Source: Clostridium manihotivorum
Lineage (GTDB): Bacteria > Bacillota > Clostridia > Clostridiales > Clostridiaceae
Length of the DNA stretch: 64,000 nt
Assembly: GCF_004015185.1 (NCBI RefSeq)
Contig: NZ_CP025746.1
Coordinates: 4,109,776 to 4,173,775 of the forward strand
Direction of reading: 5' to 3'
In this document: piece by piece, positions 29,331 to 38,693 of the stretch
Position numbering within the stretch: the first letter of the stretch is position 1
Layout of the letters: each line of letters begins with the position of its first letter
Position numbers and translations under genes: made by a program
Notes under the pieces: model-generated
Seen by the model: the letters and a program-made list of their open reading frames with translations, nothing else
Databases searched by the model: none
Told to the model about the DNA's origin: nothing

Positions 29331-29382
29331 TCTGTTAATTACTAGGGACAGTAGCTCCGTCCCTATGCCCCTCGTCCCTATA
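29331..29382. repeat. GGGAC/GTCCC palindromic motif, dispersed copy
   Basis: TAGGGACAGTAGCTCCGTCCCTATG forms a hairpin (GGGAC with GTCCC), followed by another GTCCC. The core AGCTCCGTCCC recurs at 41396 and 43121 around an IS and, in altered form, at 53472. It lies just after the stop of the DUF2264 gene and is a repeat of the kind often found after clostridial genes. Confidence 0.45.
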
Positions 29383-31432
29383 ATTGCAAATTTTCTTCTA
29401 TTCCTTCAAACACTATTGTTTTACTGCTGCCATTCTTTAAGTTAACAGTAACAGGCCCATATCCACCGCATCTCTTTGCATCTGTATATTCAACTGATGC
29501 AATAGGGAATAGCTCCTCTTCTGTAAAGTCTTCATGACTTTCCTTTGTAATAACCTGTGAGATCATTACATATGGTTCATAGCCATATTGCTTTTTACGG
29601 GTAAGCTTACCATATACTATTATGGATTGCTCCGAATCTGGATTTGTGCCTTGGCTGTGAAGCATATCTATTTCATCAAAGCCGTCAAACACTGTCATAG
29701 CAAGCTGCTTTTCTCTTCCAGTAAAATCATAGCCTTTTAATATGATTGCTTTACCATTTCCATTTTCTCTATGGATAACTTCTGTTCCATTGTCCGGGAA
29801 GCCATAAGCTCCTAAGGTCACTGCAACAGGTCTTCTATATAGCCTAAGCTTATCTACTCTCATGATTCCGTAATTCACTGGGAAGTCAGCTAAGTTTACT
29901 GCTTGCATCCACATAGACTCTCTTGTTAAATCGTAATTGAAGAACTGTCTGCGGTAGAGTACTCCATCCTTTAAACCATGCCAAAAAGTTACATTACATT
30001 TTTCATAGGAAGCATCTGTTATATCCTGTAACACATACTGCTGAGCCTCAACATTCTTTGCTGGTGCAGCTTCCCATGGATATTTTGTATTAAAACATAA
30101 CTTGGAGTAATTCCACATACCATGTTCATCATTTATATTTTTCACTATCTTACCTGTACGTAGAATAGTCTCTCCATTAGCACCATGATTTGTAAAGCAC
30201 AATGCTGGTCCATTTAAAACAGTTTCTTTCACCTCATGATCTGATAGTGTATCCCAAGTACCATTGTTTTCTTTTGCAGTCCAAAAAGGATGATCTGCAG
30301 GAAAATGAAGACACAAAAATGCTTTTCCCAGCCATAAAGGCGATCCAGCACAGGAATACCCCTGTACTAAAGGAGAGAACTGTCCATAGAACCCTAAGGT
30401 TGGTACTCCTTCATGCAAAAAGTCCTCTCTAGTAAAAAACTGAAGAAGAGAACCGGACGCAATTCGTCTTGAAAGTCCTGGATCCGCTTTTGGATTTTTT
30501 AATAGGAAGTTTCCATCAAAAGCACTGGTGCTGGCATTTCTGTAAATATTACTACGGCCCCACATGTTAGTAAAACCATCTTTGTCAAAGAAATCCCCAT
30601 AGGTTTCCATTAACTTATTAGAGTTTTCTTCTATTTGTTTTGCGATGTAAGGTTCTTTTTCATAACCATACCACTGATTCCAAATAGGTCCATATACATT
30701 GAAGGCCCAACAGGAGTAATAGTCGAAACAGTGGCCATCCCTATACCAACCATCACCGGCATAATAATTTAAGATTGCCTGTGCATGGTCTAACATAATA
30801 TCCTCATCAATTTCATAGCCTTCTCTGTATAAAAACGCCAAATCCAGCATGTTAAAAAGACGCCAATTTTGAGGAACAGTATTAGCATGGGCATAACTAC
30901 TTAGAAAATCTGCAATTTTATCCTTTTCTTCTTTATTATAAGTATCCCATATTTCACTTTTACAGGTCCAAAGACACACTACTAAAGCACAGGTCTCAAC
31001 TGTTTGTTGAAAGGCTCTAAAAGGATCTTTACTTTGGACAATATTCATTAATTCGAAAAAGTCACCAACATAATTTGCATCACCTTTTGTGCATGCCCTT
31101 AAAATATGTTCCTTATAGTAATCCCTTATACTATAGTTACAGATCTTAAGTTCTGGGTTGTTATGAATAAGTGGTGCTGCAATAAAGAGGGATCTTGCTA
31201 AGCCTTCAAATATCTCAGCTTTTGTCTCTAATTCATAAAAATCTGAAGGTGAACTATTATGAGGATAAGTTACCTCAGTTTCTTTTCTAGGCATGACCAC
31301 AGGATCTTTAAAGGATTTAATATTTTGAAAGACTCCAGTTAATAAATACTCACCTGCTTCAATCCAACTTTCTCTAGTTAATCCTGTGTATGGGCTAATT
31401 GAAAAATCCAATGTTTTTGGCTGAAAAATCAT
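29378..31432 (-). CDS. DUF2264-family protein, probably carbohydrate-active
   Basis: A 684-residue protein. The start MIFQPKTLDFSISPYTGLTRESWIEAGEYLL fits DUF2264, a family with an N-terminal alpha/alpha-barrel like that of glycan-processing enzymes (aromatic-rich WYRDGHCFDYYSCWAFN at about 236-255) and a C-terminal beta domain. Some relatives are reported or predicted polysaccharide lyases or hydrolases. No signal peptide is seen, so it would act on imported oligosaccharides. It starts 15 bases after the GH88 stop with GGAGG upstream, so it is co-transcribed with it. Its enzymatic reaction is not proven by the sequence. Confidence 0.82.
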   Translation of the reverse strand: MIFQPKTLDFSISPYTGLTRESWIEAGEYLLTGVFQNIKSFKDPVVMPRKETEVTYPHNSSPSDFYELETKAEIFEGLARSLFIAAPLIHNNPELKICNYSIRDYYKEHILRACTKGDANYVGDFFELMNIVQSKDPFRAFQQTVETCALVVCLWTCKSEIWDTYNKEEKDKIADFLSSYAHANTVPQNWRLFNMLDLAFLYREGYEIDEDIMLDHAQAILNYYAGDGWYRDGHCFDYYSCWAFNVYGPIWNQWYGYEKEPYIAKQIEENSNKLMETYGDFFDKDGFTNMWGRSNIYRNASTSAFDGNFLLKNPKADPGLSRRIASGSLLQFFTREDFLHEGVPTLGFYGQFSPLVQGYSCAGSPLWLGKAFLCLHFPADHPFWTAKENNGTWDTLSDHEVKETVLNGPALCFTNHGANGETILRTGKIVKNINDEHGMWNYSKLCFNTKYPWEAAPAKNVEAQQYVLQDITDASYEKCNVTFWHGLKDGVLYRRQFFNYDLTRESMWMQAVNLADFPVNYGIMRVDKLRLYRRPVAVTLGAYGFPDNGTEVIHRENGNGKAIILKGYDFTGREKQLAMTVFDGFDEIDMLHSQGTNPDSEQSIIVYGKLTRKKQYGYEPYVMISQVITKESHEDFTEEELFPIASVEYTDAKRCGGYGPVTVNLKNGSSKTIVFEGIEENLQL

Positions 31433-31447
31433 TTTTATCCTCCCTTA

Positions 31448-32569
31448 TTACCAGATAAATAACTCTTTACCGGTTAATTTCCATATAGCTTCAATAAAGT
31501 AGTAATCACCATATATTATTGAAAATTCATGTCGCTCGTCATGATAAGCAGCTGTACACTTTTCCAGAATATTATGAACATTCAAGTCCCAATTGCACCT
31601 TTTTTCAGCTAAAGTCTTTATCAAATTAATAGCTGCCTTCTCATAAATTTTACTATCTTTCTCATTTACCTGTTTTGCAATTTCTAAAAGTCCACAGGCA
31701 GCAATAGCAGCAGCTGTTGAATCTTCATAGGTACAGTCTTCTGGCTGTCTGAAATCCACTGGGATTAGGCCACTTTCTGGTATATTGTATATAAAATAGT
31801 TTGCTACTCTAATAGCTGTATCTAAATACTGTTTATTTTGGGTATGAATATAACTCAAAGTAAATCCATATAATGCCCAAGCTTGGCCCCTAGTCCAAGA
31901 AGAGCCTTCCTTATACCCTTGGCCACCAAAAGTCGTAACATATTCACCAGTTACGGGATTAAATTCAACAATATGATTTGAAGAACCATCTGGTCTTATA
32001 AAATATTTTTGTGCTGTATCCGCATGAAGCATTGCTATTTGCTTGAAACGAGGATCATTGGTTTCCTTAGATGCCCAATAAAGTAAAGGTAGATTCATCA
32101 TACAATCAATAATTGCCCAGCCAGCAGTGTTGCCGTCACCACCATCATTCCAAGCTCGTATAAATGAGCCAGCTGGGTTAAATCTCCCTGCAAGATTATT
32201 GGCAGCTAATAATCCTCTGTTTTTAGAAGCTTTATTGCCTGTTAATCTATAATTAGCAACCGCTGTAGGAAGCCACTTAAAACCATTATCATGATCTAGT
32301 CCCTGTGCCTCCATAAAATTTCTATCTAATATTTTTTCATTATTTTCTGCAATCTCTCGGAACAAATCATTCTTTGTGGCATTATATAACTGCCACATCA
32401 TTCCTCCCCAAAAACCATTGGTCCACCAACAGAAATTAGCTTTTACCATATCATCAAATTTGCCATCAACAGTTGTATATGGTATGTTTTCTTTATTCTC
32501 CTTAGCTACAACTTCGGACTTTTTAATGATTTTTTCTGCAACTTCTTCTGCCCACTGTAATTTATCCAT
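31448..32569 (-). CDS. GH88 unsaturated glycuronyl hydrolase
   Basis: A 373-residue GH88 enzyme with no signal peptide. It removes the unsaturated uronic acid left by polysaccharide lyases. The motifs GLDHDNGFKWLP (about residues 91-102) and RAWNDGGDGNTAGWAIID hold the two conserved Asp residues, and SSWTRGQAWALYGF is the family's next best motif. It is the first enzyme gene after the AraC regulator and is followed directly by the DUF2264 gene. Together these three point to use of a glycuronan-derived or pectin-derived oligosaccharide. GAGGAAAAAGATAA precedes ATG 32569. Confidence 0.9.
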   Translation of the reverse strand: MDKLQWAEEVAEKIIKKSEVVAKENKENIPYTTVDGKFDDMVKANFCWWTNGFWGGMMWQLYNATKNDLFREIAENNEKILDRNFMEAQGLDHDNGFKWLPTAVANYRLTGNKASKNRGLLAANNLAGRFNPAGSFIRAWNDGGDGNTAGWAIIDCMMNLPLLYWASKETNDPRFKQIAMLHADTAQKYFIRPDGSSNHIVEFNPVTGEYVTTFGGQGYKEGSSWTRGQAWALYGFTLSYIHTQNKQYLDTAIRVANYFIYNIPESGLIPVDFRQPEDCTYEDSTAAAIAACGLLEIAKQVNEKDSKIYEKAAINLIKTLAEKRCNWDLNVHNILEKCTAAYHDERHEFSIIYGDYYFIEAIWKLTGKELFIW

Positions 32570-32625
32570 TTATCTTTTTCCTCCAAACTCTTTTATAGGC
32601 ATTATTTATAATAACTTTTTTATTA

Positions 32626-33429
32626 TTACGAATTCTGTTCCTTTCTCGCTATCATGTTCTCCCTATATTCCCTTGGAGACATGCCCGTAAACTGCTTAAA
32701 TTGCCTTGAAAAATGAATTTCGCTATCATACCCACAATTTTCAGCAATTGAGCTTATACAAAGTACAGACTGCAAAAGATAGAATTTGGCCTGCTCTATT
32801 CTTGCATTTATTACATCCTTCATACAGCTTGTCTGAAATGTATGTTTATAAACATGCTGTACATAAGAAGCACTGGCCTTCAGTTCTCTACACATTCGAT
32901 CTATAGTCCATTTTTCCTGGGGGTTATTATAAATTTTAGTCCTCAATTCCACTAATTTTTGATACAAAGGATGCGACTTTATGGAATCGTTTTTATTATG
33001 TATCTGCTCAGAAAGCCTATAGAGCAATATCTTCACATAATGATCCAAAACATCCTCCTTATAAGTACTTTTAGAATGCATTTCAGTAATAATTAAATTT
33101 AGGATCAATGCTAATGATGTAATATCATTTAAAATAACTGGTTTATTTAAAACAATTTTTAGTTTATCAAAAGGCGGTTCTTCTCCTTCAAAATCAAAAT
33201 GCAGCCAGTCATTTATATATTCACCGCTGTTATTTCCATAATTAGAAGGTACATTTTTATCAAATAAAACCATTGTCCCCGGAGGGGTCTCATACTTCTC
33301 CCCATCAATTGAAAAAGAGGTTTCAGTCTTTGTGATTATTAATAAATAATCCTTGCTGCCTTCAACATGTCTTACCACGAAATTCTGAGGATGATGATTG
33401 TTACACCCTCCAATATTTACCTTAATCAT
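32626..33429 (-). CDS. AraC-family regulator of the GH88/DUF2264 cluster
   Basis: A 267-residue protein with an N-terminal cupin-like sensor (residues about 1-130; ETPPGTMVLFDKNVPSNYG) and a C-terminal AraC helix-turn-helix pair (WTIDRMCRELKASASYVQHV and CISSIAENCGYDSEIHFSRQFKQFTGMSPREYR). This arrangement is that of sugar-responsive AraC proteins. It reads in the same direction as, and lies 57 bases before, the GH88 gene, so it probably controls these genes in response to a sugar. ATG 33429 has TAGGAGAAA before it. Confidence 0.9.
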   Translation of the reverse strand: MIKVNIGGCNNHHPQNFVVRHVEGSKDYLLIITKTETSFSIDGEKYETPPGTMVLFDKNVPSNYGNNSGEYINDWLHFDFEGEEPPFDKLKIVLNKPVILNDITSLALILNLIITEMHSKSTYKEDVLDHYVKILLYRLSEQIHNKNDSIKSHPLYQKLVELRTKIYNNPQEKWTIDRMCRELKASASYVQHVYKHTFQTSCMKDVINARIEQAKFYLLQSVLCISSIAENCGYDSEIHFSRQFKQFTGMSPREYRENMIARKEQNS

Positions 33430-34652
33430 ATATTTCTCCTAATTTATTGTGTTCTTTCATATAGACATCCAACTTCAACTACTAATTTATGAAGGCTCGA
33501 TATTTCCCTGTAGCCGGATTTATAAAAATTAAATTTTCATAAAGCATATCTATATTGTGAGCCAACATTAACTATTAATTTACATATGCCTGATGCTCTA
33601 CAGAAGTCAGACATCTTATCCCCACCGCCCGAAAACGTGGAGCATGTATAAATTAAGTTTCTATATAGTAACTCTTTAAAGTTATACTATTTCAGTCTAA
33701 AATCTACGTTTAAAACTCCTTTACTGCTGATAGTAATATTTGAAAATATAACAATTATCACATGTCTATATATCCGCATACTTTGTTTTTACGTAGATAG
33801 TGAATGATCCAATTACATTTTAATTTTATCAAATTCTGCCTGCTTTACAATATCCTATCCAGCTATAACTTAACATATCCTGCTTTTTATCGAAAAATGC
33901 TGTTTCTCATTATCCTATATTATTAGTACGAAAACTTACCACTAATCAATAAAAGCGATTTGGATTGCTCCGATATTTAATAAATTAATTAAATACCAAC
34001 CTTCAACTTAAGGATGCTAATTGAAGTGCTAAAACAGAAACTAATCATAGTTTTATTTCTGGTTAATTACTGATAAAAAGCTACCCAACTAATATTATAA
34101 CTTAATAAGTTAGGGTAACTTTTTAATAACCGTATTGAGGGTAGTTTTTAGTATTTTAGTTGTATATGTCTATGTATTTAAAAAATGTGGGTAATTATTA
34201 AACACTCAGATAATTAAATAACTTGAGCATAAAGATCTTGTATCTAATATTACGATTATGGAAGTTATGACTGTTTTTATAGCAATATCTTAGGTAGTTA
34301 ATGCTATTTCTGTAGTCTATGCCTTTGTATTTAAAAAATGTGGGTTATTATTAAACACTTAGATAATTAAATAACTTGAGCATAAAGATCTTATGTTTAA
34401 ATATTACGATTATAGAAGTTATGACTGTTTTTATTGCAATATCTTAGGTAGTTAATGCTATTTCTATAGTCTATGCCTTTGTATTTAAAAAATGTGGGTG
34501 AACTATTAGATGCTTAGTAAGTTTAAAGGATTGAAATAGCTATTAGTACTTTACTTTAACAATAAAAGCTCTATCAATAAACTTAAGATCTACATAGACT
34601 TTTTAAATACAGTAAATACAGCATCTTCAGCTTTTTTATCATCATGATTTAA
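33430..34652. other. Long intergenic region with dispersed and tandem repeats
   Basis: About 1.2 kb without a gene. It holds a copy of the dispersed hairpin repeat (about 33565-33685, with AACTATTAATTTACATATGC facing GCATGTATAAATTAAGTTTC), a stem near 34078-34122 (AGCTACCC ... GGGTAACTTTTT), and a tandem duplication of about 153 bases (34174-34500). No ORF or RNA family is recognised. Confidence 0.6.
34174..34500. repeat. Tandem repeat, two units of about 153 bases
   Basis: The boundary GTATTTAAAAAATGTGGGT occurs at 34174, 34327 and 34481. The two units between these points are nearly identical (shared AATAACTTGAGCATAAAGATC, ATATCTTAGGTAGTTAATGC). They contain no ORF. Confidence 0.85.
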
Positions 34653-35384
34653 TCATAACTTAAAAAAGTCCAGAAGTATGGGATTTATCTGGTCAGCTTT
34701 TCTTAGAGGAAAATCATGATTAGCATTTTCCAAAAAAATTGTTTTGCAATTTAGGTTTCTCCTGCCAAGCTCCTCTATGGATCTTATCATTTCCTTAAGT
34801 TCTTTTTTGCCGCATACAGCCAGCATTGGTATTTTTATATTTTTATAATTGGTAGTTTCATCTAGCAAAATCCGATTTTTAAACCAGGCTGCATACTGCT
34901 CTGGAGTTATCTTCTTTGAATACTCCACCATGAATTCCGTTTGCTGCTTTGTATAGTGCCAGTACTTTGCTTGAAGCTTAATTAGCCAGCCAAATCTCAA
35001 TGCAAAACTTGAATACTTTGCGATTTTTACATACTTATCAATGGTGTTTTGTGTAGCGCAGACCCAGGCACTTAAAAATACAGCTTTGTCAAAAAGATAT
35101 TCATATCTAGACACCATTGCTACTGCAAGCTCTCCGCCAAGGGAATGGCCAACTAGTGTAACCTTATCCTTCCCAAGCTTCTTTATAAGATCTGCTAATG
35201 CCTTGATAGTCTTTTCAGGTTCATAGAATTCCCCAACCTCTTTGCCACTTCCGTAAAGATGAGGCACAACCAGATGATACTTGTCCTTAAAGCAATATTG
35301 ATTACAGAAAGTATCAGTGGCTGCTGCTCCGTGTAGAAATACTATTGTGTGGTTTTCCCTTTTTCCGTATTCATCGTAGTACAT
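34653..35384 (-). CDS. Alpha/beta hydrolase
   Basis: A 243-residue alpha/beta hydrolase without signal peptide. The oxyanion region FLHGAAATDTF (residues 16-26), nucleophile elbow GHSLGGE (S81) and the final His in ENANHDFPL are present. The usual acidic residue after strand 6 is not obvious (AVCGKKELKEM has Lys/Glu in place of GxxD), so the acid may be supplied elsewhere or the enzyme may be weak. Its ATG lies inside the 3' end of the TetR gene (43-base overlap) with TAAGGAGGAG before it, so the two are co-expressed and the regulator probably controls it. Substrate unknown. Confidence 0.87.
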   Translation of the reverse strand: MYYDEYGKRENHTIVFLHGAAATDTFCNQYCFKDKYHLVVPHLYGSGKEVGEFYEPEKTIKALADLIKKLGKDKVTLVGHSLGGELAVAMVSRYEYLFDKAVFLSAWVCATQNTIDKYVKIAKYSSFALRFGWLIKLQAKYWHYTKQQTEFMVEYSKKITPEQYAAWFKNRILLDETTNYKNIKIPMLAVCGKKELKEMIRSIEELGRRNLNCKTIFLENANHDFPLRKADQINPILLDFFKL

Positions 35385-35995
35385 AAGAACTCCTCCTTAT
35401 AAAAATTTTGCTTATATAACTCCAATACTTTTGCAAACTCCAAGTCAATTTCGTCTATGTCTTTATCGCTGCTTAAGGCACTTCTCATAAAGCCTTCAGC
35501 ACACCATTGCAGTGATTGAAAAAGAAGCGATATATCTACTCCTTCCCTAAACTTTGTTGTATCTATCCTTTCAAAAAAGTGTCTATAATTCTCCTTAATC
35601 AAAGGTTCTGCAAATCCAGCTATGTCACCGATGACATCCTGATCATTTTCCATATATACCTTAACTATAAATTCATATATATACCTGTATTTCTTCATAA
35701 GCTTGCATTTTATCCTCTGAGATCGCAGCAGTATTTCAAAAAAATCCTTTTCCTCAACATTTCTGTTTCTATTAATCTGGTCAAGCACCAGATTGATGCA
35801 GTGTTCATAAAGGAAAAGATACATTTCCTTCTTATTTTTAAAATAATAGAATAGGAGTCCCTTGGATATTCCCGCTTCCCGTGCAATTTCTAGAGTTGAT
35901 GTCTGGTAATAGCCTGACTTAGAAAAAACCTTCAATGCACTATTTATAATCTGCATTTGCCTCTCTTCAGGCAGTTTAAAAAACTTGTCATTCAT
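35342..35995 (-). CDS. TetR-family transcriptional repressor
   Basis: A 217-residue protein with an N-terminal TetR helix-turn-helix (residues about 10-55: STLEIAREAGISKGLLFYYFKNKKEM) and an all-helical C-terminal ligand domain. It overlaps the hydrolase gene after it. A perfect 16-base inverted repeat lies 25-72 bases upstream of its start (36020-36067), the expected position for autoregulation. GGAGGCTATGT precedes ATG 35995. Confidence 0.92.
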   Translation of the reverse strand: MNDKFFKLPEERQMQIINSALKVFSKSGYYQTSTLEIAREAGISKGLLFYYFKNKKEMYLFLYEHCINLVLDQINRNRNVEEKDFFEILLRSQRIKCKLMKKYRYIYEFIVKVYMENDQDVIGDIAGFAEPLIKENYRHFFERIDTTKFREGVDISLLFQSLQWCAEGFMRSALSSDKDIDEIDLEFAKVLELYKQNFYKEEFLCTTMNTEKGKTTQ

Positions 35996-36019
35996 ACATA
36001 GCCTCCGAGTGTATTAACC

Positions 36020-36067
36020 AAAACGGTCAATGGATTCTATAGTCATATTACATCCATTGACCGTTTT
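36020..36067. promoter_or_regulatory. Candidate TetR operator
   Basis: AAAACGGTCAATGGAT at 36020-36035 is the exact inverse of ATCCATTGACCGTTTT at 36052-36067. It lies just upstream of the TetR gene. Each arm contains GGTCAATGGA, and a promoter for the pair would fall within or beside it. There is no T run, so it is not a terminator. Confidence 0.7.
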
Positions 36068-36261
36068 CAACAAGGGGCTATTTAGCATTTATTTTATATG
36101 TACTTATCATTTGAATCGATATGTAACCACTGACGTTTTTTCTCTATAGATACTCCTGTTACATCAAAATGCACAGCACCTTGAGAACTAATCAATTATG
36201 TTTTTATATTTTCTTCAATATATTTCGAATTCTCACATAAGACACTTATTTCTGTAGAAGT

Positions 36262-36480
36262 GCTAAAAAAATAATGAACCAGCTTACTTAAATTTCAGCT
36301 GATTCATTTCATCTTCTAACTGCATTGTTAGAAATATGAAGTTAAATATAATATTAAATTTATTGATTCTATTATATTTCCTACTTAAATATATTTATGC
36401 AATTATTTAACTTTAAATTATGCATTCTATTTCCAACCATTAGCTTCTAAAAATTTATCAGGTATTCTCAACTTCAATTG
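36262..36480. repeat. 219-base direct repeat, copy 1 (second copy 38932-39150)
   Basis: The two copies, 2670 bases apart, are almost identical and cover the last codons of the two immunity genes (IPDKFLEANGWK) plus about 165 bases downstream. They show that the cassette at 36427 was duplicated or exchanged by recombination. Confidence 0.9.
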
Positions 36481-36768
36481 CTCATCGATATCAGCCCAAA
36501 ATTCACGTAAATTCTCATTATCATCCCATTCTTTATTACTGTCTAATGAAATAGCGTCTGCTCCTAATAAAATAGAACAGCCAAAGTGTCCTCTATCATA
36601 ATTAAGTATAACTATATAATATTTATATACACAAAACTTTAAACTAAACATCCTATATGGTTCGTCAGTAACATCATATAATGAAAATCCTTGTACCCTA
36701 TTTTCAAAGTAATTTTTTGATGTTTCAATAAACTTCCTTGCAACCTCTTTTGCACTATTTTTCTCCAT
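36427..36768 (-). CDS. Immunity protein of toxin cassette 3
   Basis: A 113-residue cytoplasmic protein. It shares FCVYKYYIVILNYDRGHFGCSI and the last 12 residues (IPDKFLEANGWK) with the 115-residue protein at 39097-39444, so the two are paralogues. The start overlaps the end of the toxin-tail pseudogene by 14 bases, exactly as in the intact toxin/immunity pair. By position it neutralises the toxin tail encoded just before it. That tail is frameshifted, so this immunity gene may now protect only against toxin from relatives. I do not recognise a named immunity family. Confidence 0.75.
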   Translation of the reverse strand: MEKNSAKEVARKFIETSKNYFENRVQGFSLYDVTDEPYRMFSLKFCVYKYYIVILNYDRGHFGCSILLGADAISLDSNKEWDDNENLREFWADIDEQLKLRIPDKFLEANGWK

Positions 36769-37479
36769 ACCAAAATCCTCCTTCTTCTCTTAAATATAGA
36801 TAGCCATATTTATCCTGTAAATACTTCCATTCAAGCTCAGTAAAGCTTCCCTTATATGCAGTTAATTCAAGATTATATAAAAATCTAATTATTTTACCTG
36901 TAGTTGCCGCATCATCTAACTCAGGAACATTAAAATAATCAACATTTCTTGATAATTTAATTCATACTTATTCATTGCATCATCATATGCACTACCCATG
37001 TCAAAATACATATGTCCATCATTTTTTGCAATTGTATTATATGAATCCGGACCTGGGATCTTCCAATTTTCAGTTCCATCCGAATTTATTGTTGGTCGAT
37101 ATTTTCCTAGTGTTATCGAATCAGATGACTTATTATGAATGCTCAAATCCCTTAATTCATTATACTCATTTATTGGAATTTTCCCACCAACTTTACCATC
37201 AATCACTTTTAATCCATCTATTATAATGTCAGCTTTACTTCCTCCCTTATCTATAGTCACAGCTTCCTTAGCCACCATATCCTCTTCAGCCTTGCTTTTC
37301 TTAACCTTATTTAGAATGTCTTCTAGCTGACCTCCACCATTCATTCCAAAGGAGATAGAGCCTTCTACTTTTCCACCTATTTCTCCAAGCTTTATTGCAT
37401 TCTTTACCTTTGCTACTGCTCCTATCCCTGCTGGAGCTGCTGAAAGACTACCTATCTCGGAAAGCTTTAACTTCACCAA
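36755..37479 (-). pseudogene. Headless toxin tail, cassette 3 (frameshifted)
   Basis: From about 37448 the translation LSAAPAGIGAVAKVKNAIKL is almost identical to residues 284 onward of the intact toxin, through the conserved stem AEEDMVAKEAVTIDKGG; then the tail diverges (SDSITLGKYRPTINSDG). Near 36942 one base is missing (ATG-TT-GAT against ATG-TTT-GAT in the intact gene). The other frame continues with DYFNVPELDDAATTGKIIRF and ends GGFWYGEK at 36755. No ribosome-binding site or LXG-like head is present, so it can become active only by recombining onto the full-length toxin gene. The tail is homologous but clearly different from that of the intact toxin. Confidence 0.85.
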
Positions 37480-37819
37480 TATAGCTTTCTATGGTTTTAG
37501 CAATCTTGCAATTTCAATTAGGCTCGTTTTCAAATCTTCAATTCTTGACACATAATCTTTTCTCATTCCAATATTCTATACGTATAGATAGAGCCAATGA
37601 TTCTCCATTAGAAACATTGACTCTTATCATAGTTATAGTATATATTTAACTTTCTTCTAGTTACGACTCACTGCATTATTGTAATTATGCAGTGTATTCT
37701 ACCTTGCCAACATTTCAACATTCTTTACGAATAATCAATTCTGATTTTTGGTACATTGTACTTAGTATTATGTAGTCAGCAAAGTATATTTATTACAGTC
37801 ACTTCCTAATTTAAATTTC
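37480..37819. other. Gap between toxin cassettes, no gene
   Basis: Nothing complete. Around 37495-37570 the minus strand can be read as MRKDYVSRIEDLKTSLIEIA, a short helical piece without ribosome-binding site that might be a relic of a secretion-associated helical protein. The rest is AT-rich. Confidence 0.35.
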
Positions 37820-38374
37820 TTAATATGCTAAATTTTCCTTAGTCATATCACCTGTTTTAGTATCAATAGTAAAATACCAACTATTTCTGCCATATGCATC
37901 AACATTAGTTTTTCCTACATCACATACAACTGAAGGTTTATTCTTTGAAGTTGATAAGTACTCAAATTTATATCCTTGTGGAGGCTCTTTTTCAAATAAC
38001 AATGTCCCATCTAATGCAAACCCTTGTAATCTCCTATCAACTCCATTTGATGCTGTGATTATTAGCACAACTTGACCAATGTAGAGTTGAGCATTTACGA
38101 TTTTTTTACAATTCACTTCTACCATTTTGTCTTGATTCAACCATCTCACTATATTATTCACCTTATCAAATATAAATATTGGCCCTCCGTCAAACGAAAG
38201 ATGATAAATTTGGTCTTGTGAATAATTTTTCCCTGCCTCAACATACACAAAATTTTTCTGTCTATTAACTGAGGCAAAATGCGCATTCTTAAATGTTTCC
38301 TTAATGACCTTTCCGTCATATAGCCAACTTACACTTTGATTATGGCTATCCCAAATAAAATTTTCAATAGTCAT
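37820..38374 (-). CDS. Probable immunity protein of toxin cassette 2
   Basis: A 184-residue beta-rich protein (repeated strands such as HNQSVSWLYDGKVI, NNIVRWLNQDKMVE, KTNVDAYGRNSWYFTID) without signal peptide. It directly follows a headless toxin-tail remnant (stop at 38386) with GGAGGAG before ATG 38374, so its place is that of an immunity gene. The sequence looks like repeated WD- or propeller-like strands. I do not recognise a family. The call rests on position in the toxin locus. Confidence 0.6.
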   Translation of the reverse strand: MTIENFIWDSHNQSVSWLYDGKVIKETFKNAHFASVNRQKNFVYVEAGKNYSQDQIYHLSFDGGPIFIFDKVNNIVRWLNQDKMVEVNCKKIVNAQLYIGQVVLIITASNGVDRRLQGFALDGTLLFEKEPPQGYKFEYLSTSKNKPSVVCDVGKTNVDAYGRNSWYFTIDTKTGDMTKENLAY

Positions 38375-38385
38375 TTTTTCTCCTC

Positions 38386-38615
38386 CTAATTAATTGCTCC
38401 TACTGAAACAATCTCTAAATAATCCATTTTATTTACACTTCTATCAAATAACATTTGTATTTGGCTTCCTCCACCAGATAAGTATTTATCAGCATTCAAG
38501 TCTATTGAGTTCCCTTTGTTAAATCCTCTTCATCCGCACCCTTATCTATCGACACAGCTTCCTTGGCCACAATATCCTCTTCAGCCTTACTTTGTTTAAG
38601 CAGTAGAATGTCTAA
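38386..38615 (-). pseudogene. Headless toxin tail, cassette 2 (frameshifted remnant)
   Basis: The minus strand reads DILLLKQSKAEEDIVAKEAV SIDKGADEEDL, a diverged copy of the conserved stem of the intact toxin. It then changes frame to NKGNSIDLNADKYLSGGGSQ and ends VGAIN at 38386. It lacks a start and most of a toxin domain. Upstream of it is an IS110 remnant that probably cut it. Confidence 0.7.
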
Positions 38616-38693
38616 ACGTGATTCACCTTACCTCAGAAGAGCAGTATTTCTTGCTATTAGCTCTGATTCCATATGTTATAAAATGCATCCTAT

